Part shown: positions 45,234 to 53,490 of the stretch, piece by piece | Numbering within the stretch: position 1 is the stretch's first letter | Layout: every line of letters starts with the position of its first letter | Origin: Chitinophaga pinensis | GTDB taxonomy: Bacteria > Bacteroidota > Bacteroidia > Chitinophagales > Chitinophagaceae | Direction: 5' to 3' | NCBI GenBank assembly: GCA_945865645.1 | Contig: CAMBEI010000002.1 | Location: 1-64,000 of the forward strand | Length of the DNA stretch: 64,000 nt | Translations under genes and position numbers: made by a program | The notes under the pieces: generated by a model | What the model was told of the DNA's origin: nothing | What the model saw: the letters and a program-made list of their open reading frames with translations, nothing else | The model's database searches: none

Positions 45234-46559
45234 TTATTTAAGTGCTGTAGGGTATAATATTTTTAATACATTTTTTCCAATATTTTTTCCTTGATTAATA
45301 CTTATGCGAGCCGTTTCTGGATAATGAATTCCGCCATAAACCCTACTCATCGTTGATTGATGAGCCGCTTCAAAAAATGAATTAAAATGCCGAGCAGTAT
45401 TACCAAAAGGTATTTCTGTTTCATCAGTAAAGGAAAAATTTTCGCCAAATAAAGCTGTTAATATAGTGGCGCCAGCATTGGATACAACAGAGTGACCGCT
45501 AGTAAACTCTGGAAAGGGTGGGGTTTGAATATAAGGACTCCAGTTTTTATCAACAAACTGATTAATAACGGTAATAGGACGAATAAGATTGGTCTTATAC
45601 TTTTCATCCCAGCAACTAATAAATGCATCAAATAAAGCAATAGATGTAAGGGCATAGGCAAATGCTGAACGATCTACGGATTCGCCTTTTTTAATACAAG
45701 CCTGTTGTGTAATCATTATCCAATGGCCCCCTGGAGATATTTTATGAATAAAATAGCTAAGGTGTCCAATATTAACTGCTACATTAGGATTATCGTCCCA
45801 ATACATAGCTGTTGCTTTTTGAATGGTGTCTAAGTTATTTGTAAGGGTATATAATTCCATCAGTGTTTTATTAAACATAGATGATTTAGACATGCTGTAA
45901 GGCAGTTTTTCTTTAGGCGAAAATTGTGATGGCGATTTTAAAGTAAAAGGTCTGATGGTATTCCAATTTGGTTCCAAAGCTTGTGCATATTCCAATGGAG
46001 TTGCTTGCCAGGTACCGGGTTTATCTGATATGACAAATCGGCTCATGCCTCTTGATTTAAGATAATTATCTTTTCGCGTCCAGGCAATAATACTATCTGC
46101 AACGCTAAGCCCATATTGCAAAGAGTTTTTTATAAGCGCCGCATCACCTTGTAAATAAAGAGAATCAATAAAATTATTTCGCCAATCCATTATTTTATAT
46201 TCGGAACCTACTAAATTTTGTGCTACATAAGAGAAAGAAATACAGGCTGCAATAAAATAATCTACTTTACTATTTGCTGGTGCCGTAGTAATATTTTTTA
46301 ATCCGTTTAGCTTGCCTGATAAAGCGGGTAAAGAAGGATCATCTTGCCGAATACACTCGTAGAATGCAATATTAGGATAAGCGTAAATACGACTCGCAAC
46401 AGACGGCGTAAAAAAATCTACCATCACTGTATTAATCAACAATGTATTAAGCTGGTGAAGAGTTTCGGCTTTATTTTGCGCGTTCACTGCTTGAAGATAA
46501 AAGTTGACAAAGAAAAAAAATAGAAGTAATATTTTTTTTAAAGAGGACTGTGGGTTCAT
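45234..46559 (-). CDS. Vanadium-dependent haloperoxidase-like PAP2 protein
   Basis: Exported protein of the acid phosphatase/vanadium haloperoxidase fold. The start at 46559 gives 441 residues and a proper signal peptide (MNPQSSLKKILLLFFFF, ending VNAQ). The longer frame upstream is unlikely because it would span the promoter box. Active-site motifs are KYKTNLIRP (Kx6RP), FTSGHS and SRVYGGIH (SRx5H), which bind vanadate or phosphate. The usual Asp four residues past the last His is replaced (HYPET). Whether it is a peroxidase or a phosphatase cannot be told. It has its own -7 box and is followed at 8 bp by the VCBS-repeat gene. Confidence 0.85.
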   Translation of the reverse strand: MNPQSSLKKILLLFFFFVNFYLQAVNAQNKAETLHQLNTLLINTVMVDFFTPSVASRIYAYPNIAFYECIRQDDPSLPALSGKLNGLKNITTAPANSKVDYFIAACISFSYVAQNLVGSEYKIMDWRNNFIDSLYLQGDAALIKNSLQYGLSVADSIIAWTRKDNYLKSRGMSRFVISDKPGTWQATPLEYAQALEPNWNTIRPFTLKSPSQFSPKEKLPYSMSKSSMFNKTLMELYTLTNNLDTIQKATAMYWDDNPNVAVNIGHLSYFIHKISPGGHWIMITQQACIKKGESVDRSAFAYALTSIALFDAFISCWDEKYKTNLIRPITVINQFVDKNWSPYIQTPPFPEFTSGHSVVSNAGATILTALFGENFSFTDETEIPFGNTARHFNSFFEAAHQSTMSRVYGGIHYPETARISINQGKNIGKNVLKILYPTALK

Positions 46560-46576
46560 TTTAATTAAAATATAAT

Positions 46577-46584
46577 CAAATCTA
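46577..46584 (-). promoter_or_regulatory. Candidate -7 box for haloperoxidase-VCBS pair
   Basis: Minus-strand TAGATTTG fits TAnnTTTG, 17 bases before the ATG at 46559. It supports the chosen start and independent transcription from mqnC. Confidence 0.45.
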
Positions 46585-46648
46585 AAATAAATAAAGGGTT
46601 TTCTCCACTTATAAATAAAATAAGTATACAAACTACTTAGGTTTAGTA

Positions 46649-46975
46649 CTAGGTAAAAGAATCCTCCGCCAACAATACTTCGTCTTTTTTTAATTGTCGG
46701 TCAAAAATAAAAGTACCCAGTGGAACAAAGGCAGCAATAAAAGCTTTTAAAAACCATCCAAAACTTTTATTCAAGATTCCCATTACTTCAAAACCAAAAT
46801 AAATAAACGCCACAAACAGGGTGCCGTGCAACCATCCAAATACTTTCACAGCCTCTGGTATTTTAAAAAAATATTTTAAAGGCATGGCAATTACTAATAA
46901 AATTAAAAACGAAATACCTTCTGCAATACCTATTATTCTAAAGAGACGCAGTAATTTCTGTGATTTTTTTTTCAT
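46649..46975 (-). CDS. DUF3817-like small membrane protein
   Basis: A 108-residue inner-membrane protein with three hydrophobic segments, starting LRLFRIIGIAEGISFLIL and including KVFGWLHGTLFVAFIYF, the pattern of DUF3817 (YdzA-like) proteins. No known function. It lies 6 bp after mqnC on the same strand and is probably translated from the same message. Confidence 0.8.
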   Translation of the reverse strand: MKKKSQKLLRLFRIIGIAEGISFLILLVIAMPLKYFFKIPEAVKVFGWLHGTLFVAFIYFGFEVMGILNKSFGWFLKAFIAAFVPLGTFIFDRQLKKDEVLLAEDSFT

Positions 46976-46981
46976 AATGGC

Positions 46982-48106
46982 TTAATAATTTATAATTTGT
47001 TCAACTATACTTTCCGGCACATCACGCCATTTATATTGTTGATCCCTAAGCTGGGATTTAAAACCGGCTTCTTTGATAGCTTCTTGTATAGTTGTACTTG
47101 TAAAACGATGCGGTGCACCTGCTGCGCTAACTACATTTTCTTCAATCATAATACTTCCAAAATCATTGGCACCTCCATTTAAACAAAGCTGTGCTACTTG
47201 TTTACCCACGGTTAACCAACTTGCCTGTATGTTTAAAATGTTAGGTAGCATAATTCTGCTGATGGCAATCATGCGTATATACTCTTCGGCTGTAGTTAAA
47301 TTATGTACCCCACGTATTTTTGCTAACAAAGTATCTGCATCCTGAAAGGTCCAGGGAATAAAAGCCAGAAAACCCTTTGCATGAGCAGGTTTACGGCTTT
47401 GTACTTCTCTTATTTTTACCAGATGTTCAAACCTTTCTTGTAGAGTTTCCACATGTCCAAACATCATGGTTGCCGATGTGGTTATATTTAACTTATGTGC
47501 TTCATGCATAATATCCAGCCATTCCTGAGCACCACATTTTCCTTTGCTTATTAATCTTCTCACTCTATCGGTTAAAATTTCGGCACCTGCACCGGGCAAG
47601 CTATCCATGCCAGCTTCTTGTAAAGCCATTAACACATCTCGGTGCGTACTTTTTTCCAGCTTGGTTATATGGGCAACTTCGGGCGGCCCTAGGGTGTGCA
47701 GTTTAATATTGGGATAAAGCGATTTTAGTTCTTTAAAAAGAGTTACATAAAAACTTAATCCTAGCTCGGGGTGATGTCCGCCTTGTAATAAAAGCTGATC
47801 GCCACCAAACTTAATAGTTTCTTCAATCTTAGTTTTGTAAGTTTTTATATCCGTAATATATGCATCGGTGTGCCCAGGTATGCGATAAAAGTTACAAAAC
47901 TTACAATTAGCAATACACACATTGGTGGTATTTACATTTCGGTCTATCTGCCAGGTAACTCTGCCATGAGGAACTTGTTTTTTTCTTAATTCATCCGCCA
48001 CAAACATTAAATCGGTTAATGCTGCATGTTCAAACATATATATGCCTTCTTCTACAGTAAGAAACTCAAACCTAAGCGCTTTTTGATATAATTTCTCTAA
48101 TATCAT
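46982..48106 (-). CDS. mqnC: Cyclic dehypoxanthinyl futalosine synthase (radical SAM)
   Basis: Radical SAM enzyme of the futalosine route to menaquinone, cyclising dehypoxanthinylfutalosine. The 374-residue protein carries the cluster motif CIANCKFC near residue 60, followed by FYRIPGHTDAY. QLLLQGGHHPELGL, HTLGPPEV, SLPGAGAEIL and MMFGHVET are typical. The later NIQASWLTVG and NDFGSIMIEENVVSAAG favour MqnC over its relative MqnE. It has a -7 box and heads the run mqnC - DUF3817-like. Menaquinone from this pathway would be the substrate of the alternative complex III encoded at the right end. Confidence 0.94.
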   Translation of the reverse strand: MILEKLYQKALRFEFLTVEEGIYMFEHAALTDLMFVADELRKKQVPHGRVTWQIDRNVNTTNVCIANCKFCNFYRIPGHTDAYITDIKTYKTKIEETIKFGGDQLLLQGGHHPELGLSFYVTLFKELKSLYPNIKLHTLGPPEVAHITKLEKSTHRDVLMALQEAGMDSLPGAGAEILTDRVRRLISKGKCGAQEWLDIMHEAHKLNITTSATMMFGHVETLQERFEHLVKIREVQSRKPAHAKGFLAFIPWTFQDADTLLAKIRGVHNLTTAEEYIRMIAISRIMLPNILNIQASWLTVGKQVAQLCLNGGANDFGSIMIEENVVSAAGAPHRFTSTTIQEAIKEAGFKSQLRDQQYKWRDVPESIVEQIINY

Positions 48107-48132
48107 CCCTATTCTATTTATTTAATAAAGAA

Positions 48133-48140
48133 CAAAAATA
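48133..48140 (-). promoter_or_regulatory. Candidate -7 box for mqnC
   Basis: Minus-strand TATTTTTG fits TAnnTTTG, 26 bases before the mqnC ATG. No clear -33. Confidence 0.45.
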
Positions 48141-48315
48141 CATCCAATAGCTTGTAAATATCATGCATAAGAAATATTTCCTTAGTCAAAATTATTATTT
48201 AATAAAATAGACTAAAAGCTGTATATATTTTTTTAAATGCGCAGGTGTTTTATAAGGATTAATTATAAATACGGGAAGTATTCGTTAAACATGAATTTAG
48301 TTTTATTCTCCACCG

Positions 48316-48323
48316 TACATTTG
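48316..48323 (+). promoter_or_regulatory. Candidate -7 box just before the M16 peptidase start
   Basis: TACATTTG fits TAnnTTTG and ends only three bases before the ATG at 48327. If used, the message would be essentially leaderless. If translation instead starts at the in-frame ATG at 48291, this box is fortuitous. Confidence 0.3.
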
Positions 48324-48326
48324 CAC

Positions 48327-49565
48327 ATGATTCAGTTTGAAAAATTTGAAATAGCTAATGGATTAAAAGTGTTGGTGCACCAAGATAAAAGCACGCCCAT
48401 GGCAGTGGTCAATGTGTTGTATGATGTTGGTGCTCGAGATGAAGACTCGTCCAAAACAGGCTTTGCCCATTTATTTGAGCACCTTATGTTTGGTGGCAGT
48501 ATTAATGTTCCGGTTTATGACGAACCATTACAACTTGCTGGCGGCGATAATAATGCCTTTACTACTAACGACTTAACAAATTATTACTGTCAGCTTCCGG
48601 CCGAAAATCTGGAAACTGCTTTTTGGTTAGAGAGCGATCGTATGTTATCATTGGCTTTTAGTAAAAAAAGCTTAGAAGTGCAACGCAAAGTAGTTTGTGA
48701 AGAGTTTAAAGAGCATTATATAAATAAGCCTTACGGAGATGTATGGCATAAGATGAGGGAGCTCACATATACCGTTCATCCATATCGTTGGATGACTATT
48801 GGTGCGGAGTTAAGCCATATAGAAAATGCAACATTGGAAGATGTGAAATCATTTTTTAATAAACACTATAATCCGTCCAATGCTATTTTGGTTGTTGCGG
48901 GTAATGTAACAGTGGAAGAAGTAAAGCGGTTGACTGATAAATGGTTTGCTCCAATTAATGCAGGCCATAAATATATACGTAACCTACCGTTAGAGCCAAA
49001 ACAAATTGCCGCTAGATCAAGTATTATAAAAGCAAATGTGCCGCTGGATGCAATCTATAAATGCTGGCACATATATCCACGTGTCGATATGCGATATTAT
49101 ACAGCCGATCTAATAACTGAAATTTTAAGTGGTGGAGGATCTTCTCGCTTATTTCAGGCACTAGTAAAAGAAAAACAATTATTTAGCAATATTGAATGTT
49201 ATCATTTAGGGAGTACGGATGCTGGTTTACTTACTATAGAAGGAAAATTGGTTAAAGGTGTAAAAATGGAAGATGCGGAATCGGCTATAAAAGCAGAGTT
49301 GATTAAACTTCAGCAGGAAGGGATTAGCCAACGCGAATTAGAGAAGGTAAAAAACAAAACGGAGAGCATGATTGCTTTTGAAGACATGAGTATAACTAAC
49401 CGCGCCGCTAGCTTAGCCATGTACGAACTAATGGGCGATGTTAATTTAATTAATAAAGAATTAGATAGATACCGTGCTGTAACTGCAGAAGAAATACAAA
49501 ATGAAAGTAAAATAATTTTTGACGAAAAGAATTGCAATACACTGTATTATTATTCTAACAACTAA
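48327..49565 (+). CDS. M16 zinc peptidase, active subunit
   Basis: Inverzincin-type metallopeptidase of family M16, 412 residues from the start at 48327 (MIQFEKFEIANGLKVL). The zinc motif HLFEH is at 48-52, with the distal Glu in VVCEEFKEHY about 75 residues later. NAFTTNDLTNYY and GGGSSRLFQALVKEKQL are also typical. No signal peptide from this start, so cytoplasmic. An in-frame ATG at 48291 gives 12 extra residues. It is followed 6 bp later by a second M16 protein lacking the zinc site, and the two should form one heterodimeric peptidase. Confidence 0.93.
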   Translation: MIQFEKFEIANGLKVLVHQDKSTPMAVVNVLYDVGARDEDSSKTGFAHLFEHLMFGGSINVPVYDEPLQLAGGDNNAFTTNDLTNYYCQLPAENLETAFWLESDRMLSLAFSKKSLEVQRKVVCEEFKEHYINKPYGDVWHKMRELTYTVHPYRWMTIGAELSHIENATLEDVKSFFNKHYNPSNAILVVAGNVTVEEVKRLTDKWFAPINAGHKYIRNLPLEPKQIAARSSIIKANVPLDAIYKCWHIYPRVDMRYYTADLITEILSGGGSSRLFQALVKEKQLFSNIECYHLGSTDAGLLTIEGKLVKGVKMEDAESAIKAELIKLQQEGISQRELEKVKNKTESMIAFEDMSITNRAASLAMYELMGDVNLINKELDRYRAVTAEEIQNESKIIFDEKNCNTLYYYSNN

Positions 49566-49571
49566 AACTAA

Positions 49572-50849
49572 ATGAACCGTAAACTCGCCCCAAATATAAA
49601 AGATGCTATTGAATTTAATCTTCAGCTTAAGCCACATAAAAAATTTACTTTAGATAACGGCATAACTGTTTATGCTATTGATGCAGGAGCGCAGGAAGTG
49701 GTGCAGGTTGAGTTAGTATTTTATGCAGGCAATTGGTTTGAGCAAGAAAAAAATACAGCCTCTACAACTAATTATTTATTAAAAAATGGCACGTCTAATA
49801 AAACGGCTTTTGAATTAAATGAAATTTTTGAATATTACGGCGCTTATTGTAACCGATCTTGCTCTAACGAAACCGCCACAGTATCGCTTTCTTCTTTAAC
49901 CAAACAGTTACCAGAAATTTTACCACTAGTAAGAGAGATGATTACTGATTCTGTTTTTAGTGAAGAAGAGTTGGATATTTATAAACAAAATGCCAAACAA
50001 CGGTTACAAGTTAATTTACAAAAAAGTGATTTTATAGCCACTCGTTTAATTGATGCACATTTGTATGGAGAAGCGCATCCTTATGGAAAGTACACTAATC
50101 CAGAAGATATAGATGCTTTGAGTAGCAGCCATTTAAAAGATTTTTTTAAACAGTATTACCTTAATGGGCAATGTGTGGCTTTTGTAAGTGGCAAATTACC
50201 TATTAATATAGAACAGCAATTAAATAGCGCATTTGGCGATCTGCCATTAAAGCCTTTCAATAATCAGCTTTCTAACATTATTCAAACCCCAGCAATTAAA
50301 AAAAAATATCGCATACAAAATGATATAAATGGTGTGCAGGGGTCTATCCGTATAGCAAGGCCATTTCCCAATAGGCACCATCCCGATTTTATGAAAGTGA
50401 TGGTATTAAATACACTGTTTGGTGGGTTCTTTGGATCTAGATTGATGAGTAATATTCGTGAGGAAAAAGGATATACTTATGGCATTCATAGTTATGTACA
50501 AAATCATATTCACGAATCGGCATGGCTTATAAGTACCGAGGCTGGCAAGGATGTGTGTGAAGCAACTATTGAAGAAGTGTATAAAGAAATGAAGGAGTTA
50601 AGAGAAAATTTAGTTGATGCAGAAGAGTTATTACTTGTTCGTAATTATTTAATTGGAAACATATTGGGAGACTTAGATGGCCCATTTCATATTATGGGAC
50701 GATGGAAAAATCTTATTTTAAATAATTTAACCGACGATTATTTCCACAGGTCAATAGAAACAATAAAAACTATTTCGACAGATGAATTACAAGCGTTATC
50801 AAAAAAATATTTAAACCCCGAGCAATTTTACGAATTAGTTGTAATTTAA
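49572..50849 (+). CDS. M16 peptidase homologue, non-catalytic partner subunit
   Basis: A 425-residue M16-fold protein without HxxEH. The position reads TTNYLLKNGTSNKT. The C-terminal half keeps the substrate-binding Arg-Tyr type signature in FGSRLMSNIREEKGYTYGIHS. Pairs of one active and one inactive M16 subunit are well known in bacteria and mitochondria, where the inactive half provides the other side of the chamber. It starts 6 bp after the active subunit, supporting equal production, and is followed at 4 bp by a small membrane protein. Confidence 0.92.
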   Translation: MNRKLAPNIKDAIEFNLQLKPHKKFTLDNGITVYAIDAGAQEVVQVELVFYAGNWFEQEKNTASTTNYLLKNGTSNKTAFELNEIFEYYGAYCNRSCSNETATVSLSSLTKQLPEILPLVREMITDSVFSEEELDIYKQNAKQRLQVNLQKSDFIATRLIDAHLYGEAHPYGKYTNPEDIDALSSSHLKDFFKQYYLNGQCVAFVSGKLPINIEQQLNSAFGDLPLKPFNNQLSNIIQTPAIKKKYRIQNDINGVQGSIRIARPFPNRHHPDFMKVMVLNTLFGGFFGSRLMSNIREEKGYTYGIHSYVQNHIHESAWLISTEAGKDVCEATIEEVYKEMKELRENLVDAEELLLVRNYLIGNILGDLDGPFHIMGRWKNLILNNLTDDYFHRSIETIKTISTDELQALSKKYLNPEQFYELVVI

Positions 50850-50853
50850 TAGT

Positions 50854-51216
50854 ATGCAAAAATGGGTATTTAAAATATTAGTTTGCTCTGTAAATGTTTT
50901 TATTCTAGCTTATATTTTACCGGGCATAACTATTGTTGATTTTTTTACAGCTATACTTGTTGCTGCGGTATTGTCACTGCTTGATGCCGTTGTAAAACCA
51001 CTTCTTATTTTATTTACTTTGCCAGTAACTATATTAACACTTGGTCTTTTTTTATTTGTAATTAATGCAGGCATTATTTTAATTGATGCTCATTTTGTAC
51101 ATGGCTTTGAGGTAAAAAGTTTTTTGCATGCCTTGTTATTTGGGGCGTTGCTTTCATTTTTTAACTCCTTGGTACATAAAAAAGCTTTTCCTTCAGAGAA
51201 GAAATCAATGCATTAA
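50854..51216 (+). CDS. Four-helix membrane protein, PF04020 'phage holin IV' family
   Basis: A 120-residue membrane protein with four hydrophobic segments, including LSLLDAVVKPLLILFTLPVTI and LGLFLFVINAGIIL, the conserved core of the PF04020 family. The family name mentions phage holins, but this is a chromosomal membrane protein widespread in bacteria and there is no phage context here. Function unknown. Starts 4 bp after the M16 partner subunit. Confidence 0.85.
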   Translation: MQKWVFKILVCSVNVFILAYILPGITIVDFFTAILVAAVLSLLDAVVKPLLILFTLPVTILTLGLFLFVINAGIILIDAHFVHGFEVKSFLHALLFGALLSFFNSLVHKKAFPSEKKSMH

Positions 51217-51334
51217 AAATTAAATGTATCGTATGCGTTGTAAACATATCCCTCAAGTGTATATAATAACCATGGCTATATAATAATTAAGCATTAAATT
51301 TTAAAGTGATTTAGTTAGCTTACAAAACATCAAC

Positions 51335-51342
51335 TAACTTTG
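51335..51342 (+). promoter_or_regulatory. Candidate -7 box for the E1 dehydrogenase
   Basis: TAACTTTG fits TAnnTTTG, 54 bases before the ATG at 51397, predicting a leader of about 48 bases. Supports the ATG over the upstream in-frame TTG, which overlaps this box. Confidence 0.45.
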
Positions 51343-51396
51343 ACTTGTCTTAATAACACTAAGCCAATTAGAGAATACTTTACCAGATTTAGTAGT

Positions 51397-53424
51397 ATGA
51401 AATTTGATAAAAAACTTTTAAATAACGAAGCGTTAACAGAAATATATAAAAAACTGTTACTGCCCCGTATGATTGAGGAAAAAATGCTGGTATTATTACG
51501 GCAGGGGAAAATCAGTAAATGGTTTAGTGGTATAGGCCAGGAAGCAATCTCTGTTGGTGCTACCATGGCTATCCAATCAGACGAATGGATTATGCCATTG
51601 CATAGAAATCTAGGAGTTTTTACTTCTCGTAAAATGCCATTAAGTAAATTATTTATGCAATGGCAGGGTAATAAAGAAGGGTATAGTAAAGGCAGGGAAA
51701 GAAGTTTTCACTTTGGCACAAAAGAGCATCATATTTGTGGTATGATATCGCACTTGGGTCCACAAATGGCTATTGCCGACGGAGTGGCATTAGCGTATAA
51801 ATTAAAAAATGAAAATAAGGTTTCACTAGCTTTTACTGGCGATGGGGGAACCAGCGAAGGTGATTTTCACGAAGCATTGAATATTGCAGCGGTGTGGGAT
51901 CTACCGGTTATTTTTATCATAGAAAATAATGGCTACGGTTTAAGTACACCTATTGATGAGCAGTATCGCTGTAAAAATTTAGTTGATAAAGCTATTGGTT
52001 ATGGTATTGAAGGCATACAAATTGACGGCAATAATATTTTATCTGTATACGACACCATTAAAGGAGTTAGGGACTATTGCATTAAAAACCAGAAGCCTTA
52101 CCTCGTAGAATGTATGACTTTTCGTATGCGTGGGCACGAAGAAGCGAGCGGTGTAAAATATGTACCTCCTGAATTGTTTGAGTTTTGGGAAAAGAAAGAC
52201 CCTGTAAAAAATTATGAACAATATCTACTTGACGAAAAAATTTTAACAGCAAAACAAGTAGAAACCATTAGAGCCGATACAAAAGCGCATATTGAAACTG
52301 AACTAAAAATTGGGTCTAACACAAAGCAAATATTACCAAATACAGTAGAAGAAATTAATGATGTGTATGCTGTTAGAAAAGACATAGGACAAAATATAGT
52401 AGATATTAGCTCGCTACTATCTGTGCAAAAAAAATCATCAAAGGGAGGAGGCTTAGCAGGATCTGATAAACGCTTTATCGATGGTATAAAAGAAGCGCTT
52501 CATCAAAGTTTAGTTAAACATTCCAATTTGATTATAATGGGGCAGGATATTGCTGCATATGGAGGGGCTTTTAAAATAACTGAAGGATTAGTTGAAGAAT
52601 TTGGTAAAGATAGAATACGAAATACCCCAATATGCGAAAGTGCTGTGGTAGGGGCCGCATTGGGTTTAAGTTTAGAAGGGTACAAAGCTATTATGGAAAT
52701 GCAGTTTGCCGATTTTGCTACTGTGGGATTTAATCAAATAATAAATAATCTAGCAAAAATTCACTACCGTTGGGGGCAAAACGCCGATGTGGTTATCCGT
52801 ATGCCAACGGGTGGTGGCGTAGGGGCAGGGCCTTTTCACTCTCAAAGCAATGAAGCTTGGTTTGTGCATACGCCAGGATTAAAAGTGGTTTATCCAAGTA
52901 CGCCTGCCGATGCTAAGGGGTTATTAATTGCAGCTATTAATGATCCGAATCCGGTTTTATATTTTGAACACAAAGCATTATATCGTTCTGTAAGCGGCTT
53001 GGTGCCTGAGGAATATTACGAAGTTGAAATTGGCAAAGCAAGATTAGTTACTACTGGCGATGATATCAGCATTATTACCTACGGAGCTGGTGTACATTGG
53101 GCGATGGATTATGCAAAAAATCATCCAAATATTTCTATTCATATTTTAGATCTTAGAACATTACTACCGCTTGATTATGTTGCAATAAAAGAAGCTGTTG
53201 CTGCCACTGGAAAAGTTTTACTCTTACATGAAGACACGCTATTAGGTGGTATAGGCGGTGAGATATCTGCTTGGATCGCAGAAAACTGTTTTGATAATTT
53301 AGATGCACCAGTTATGCGTTGTGCGTCACTAGATACTCCCATTCCTTTTAACTTGGAGCTAGAGAAAAATTTTATGGCTTATTCCAGACTAGATGATTCC
53401 GTAAAAAAATTAATTAACTATTGA
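51397..53424 (+). CDS. 2-oxoacid dehydrogenase E1, alpha and beta fused
   Basis: Thiamine-diphosphate-dependent E1 component that decarboxylates a 2-oxoacid and passes the acyl group to a lipoyl E2. The start at 51397 gives 675 residues. The alpha half (about 1-330) has the ThDP motif GDGGTSEGDFHEALN ending in ENNGYG, and RMRGHEEASG. The beta half (about 345-675) shows DIAAYGGAFKITEGL, TPICESAVVGAALG, RMPTGGGVGAGPFHSQSNEAW and ILDLRTLLPLD. Pyruvate or branched-chain oxoacids are both possible, and the alpha half resembles branched-chain E1. No E2 or E3 gene is nearby. Confidence 0.9.
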   Translation: MKFDKKLLNNEALTEIYKKLLLPRMIEEKMLVLLRQGKISKWFSGIGQEAISVGATMAIQSDEWIMPLHRNLGVFTSRKMPLSKLFMQWQGNKEGYSKGRERSFHFGTKEHHICGMISHLGPQMAIADGVALAYKLKNENKVSLAFTGDGGTSEGDFHEALNIAAVWDLPVIFIIENNGYGLSTPIDEQYRCKNLVDKAIGYGIEGIQIDGNNILSVYDTIKGVRDYCIKNQKPYLVECMTFRMRGHEEASGVKYVPPELFEFWEKKDPVKNYEQYLLDEKILTAKQVETIRADTKAHIETELKIGSNTKQILPNTVEEINDVYAVRKDIGQNIVDISSLLSVQKKSSKGGGLAGSDKRFIDGIKEALHQSLVKHSNLIIMGQDIAAYGGAFKITEGLVEEFGKDRIRNTPICESAVVGAALGLSLEGYKAIMEMQFADFATVGFNQIINNLAKIHYRWGQNADVVIRMPTGGGVGAGPFHSQSNEAWFVHTPGLKVVYPSTPADAKGLLIAAINDPNPVLYFEHKALYRSVSGLVPEEYYEVEIGKARLVTTGDDISIITYGAGVHWAMDYAKNHPNISIHILDLRTLLPLDYVAIKEAVAATGKVLLLHEDTLLGGIGGEISAWIAENCFDNLDAPVMRCASLDTPIPFNLELEKNFMAYSRLDDSVKKLINY

Positions 53425-53490
53425 TATATTTTTAATTTATTTTATTAATTTAATTATTCTTATTTTCCGTATTCTAAAATTAACACTAAA

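Noticed and set aside
46560..46631. Longer haloperoxidase with 24 extra residues
   Set aside because: It would place a signal peptide internally and overlap a good -7 box. The ATG at 46559 gives a proper signal peptide.
50854..51216. Possible prophage signal from a 'phage holin' family protein
   Set aside because: The family name is historical. The gene has no phage neighbours and is closely attached to peptidase genes.
51340..51396. Longer E1 dehydrogenase from a TTG
   Set aside because: The TTG overlaps the TAACTTTG box. The ATG at 51397 directly precedes conserved sequence.
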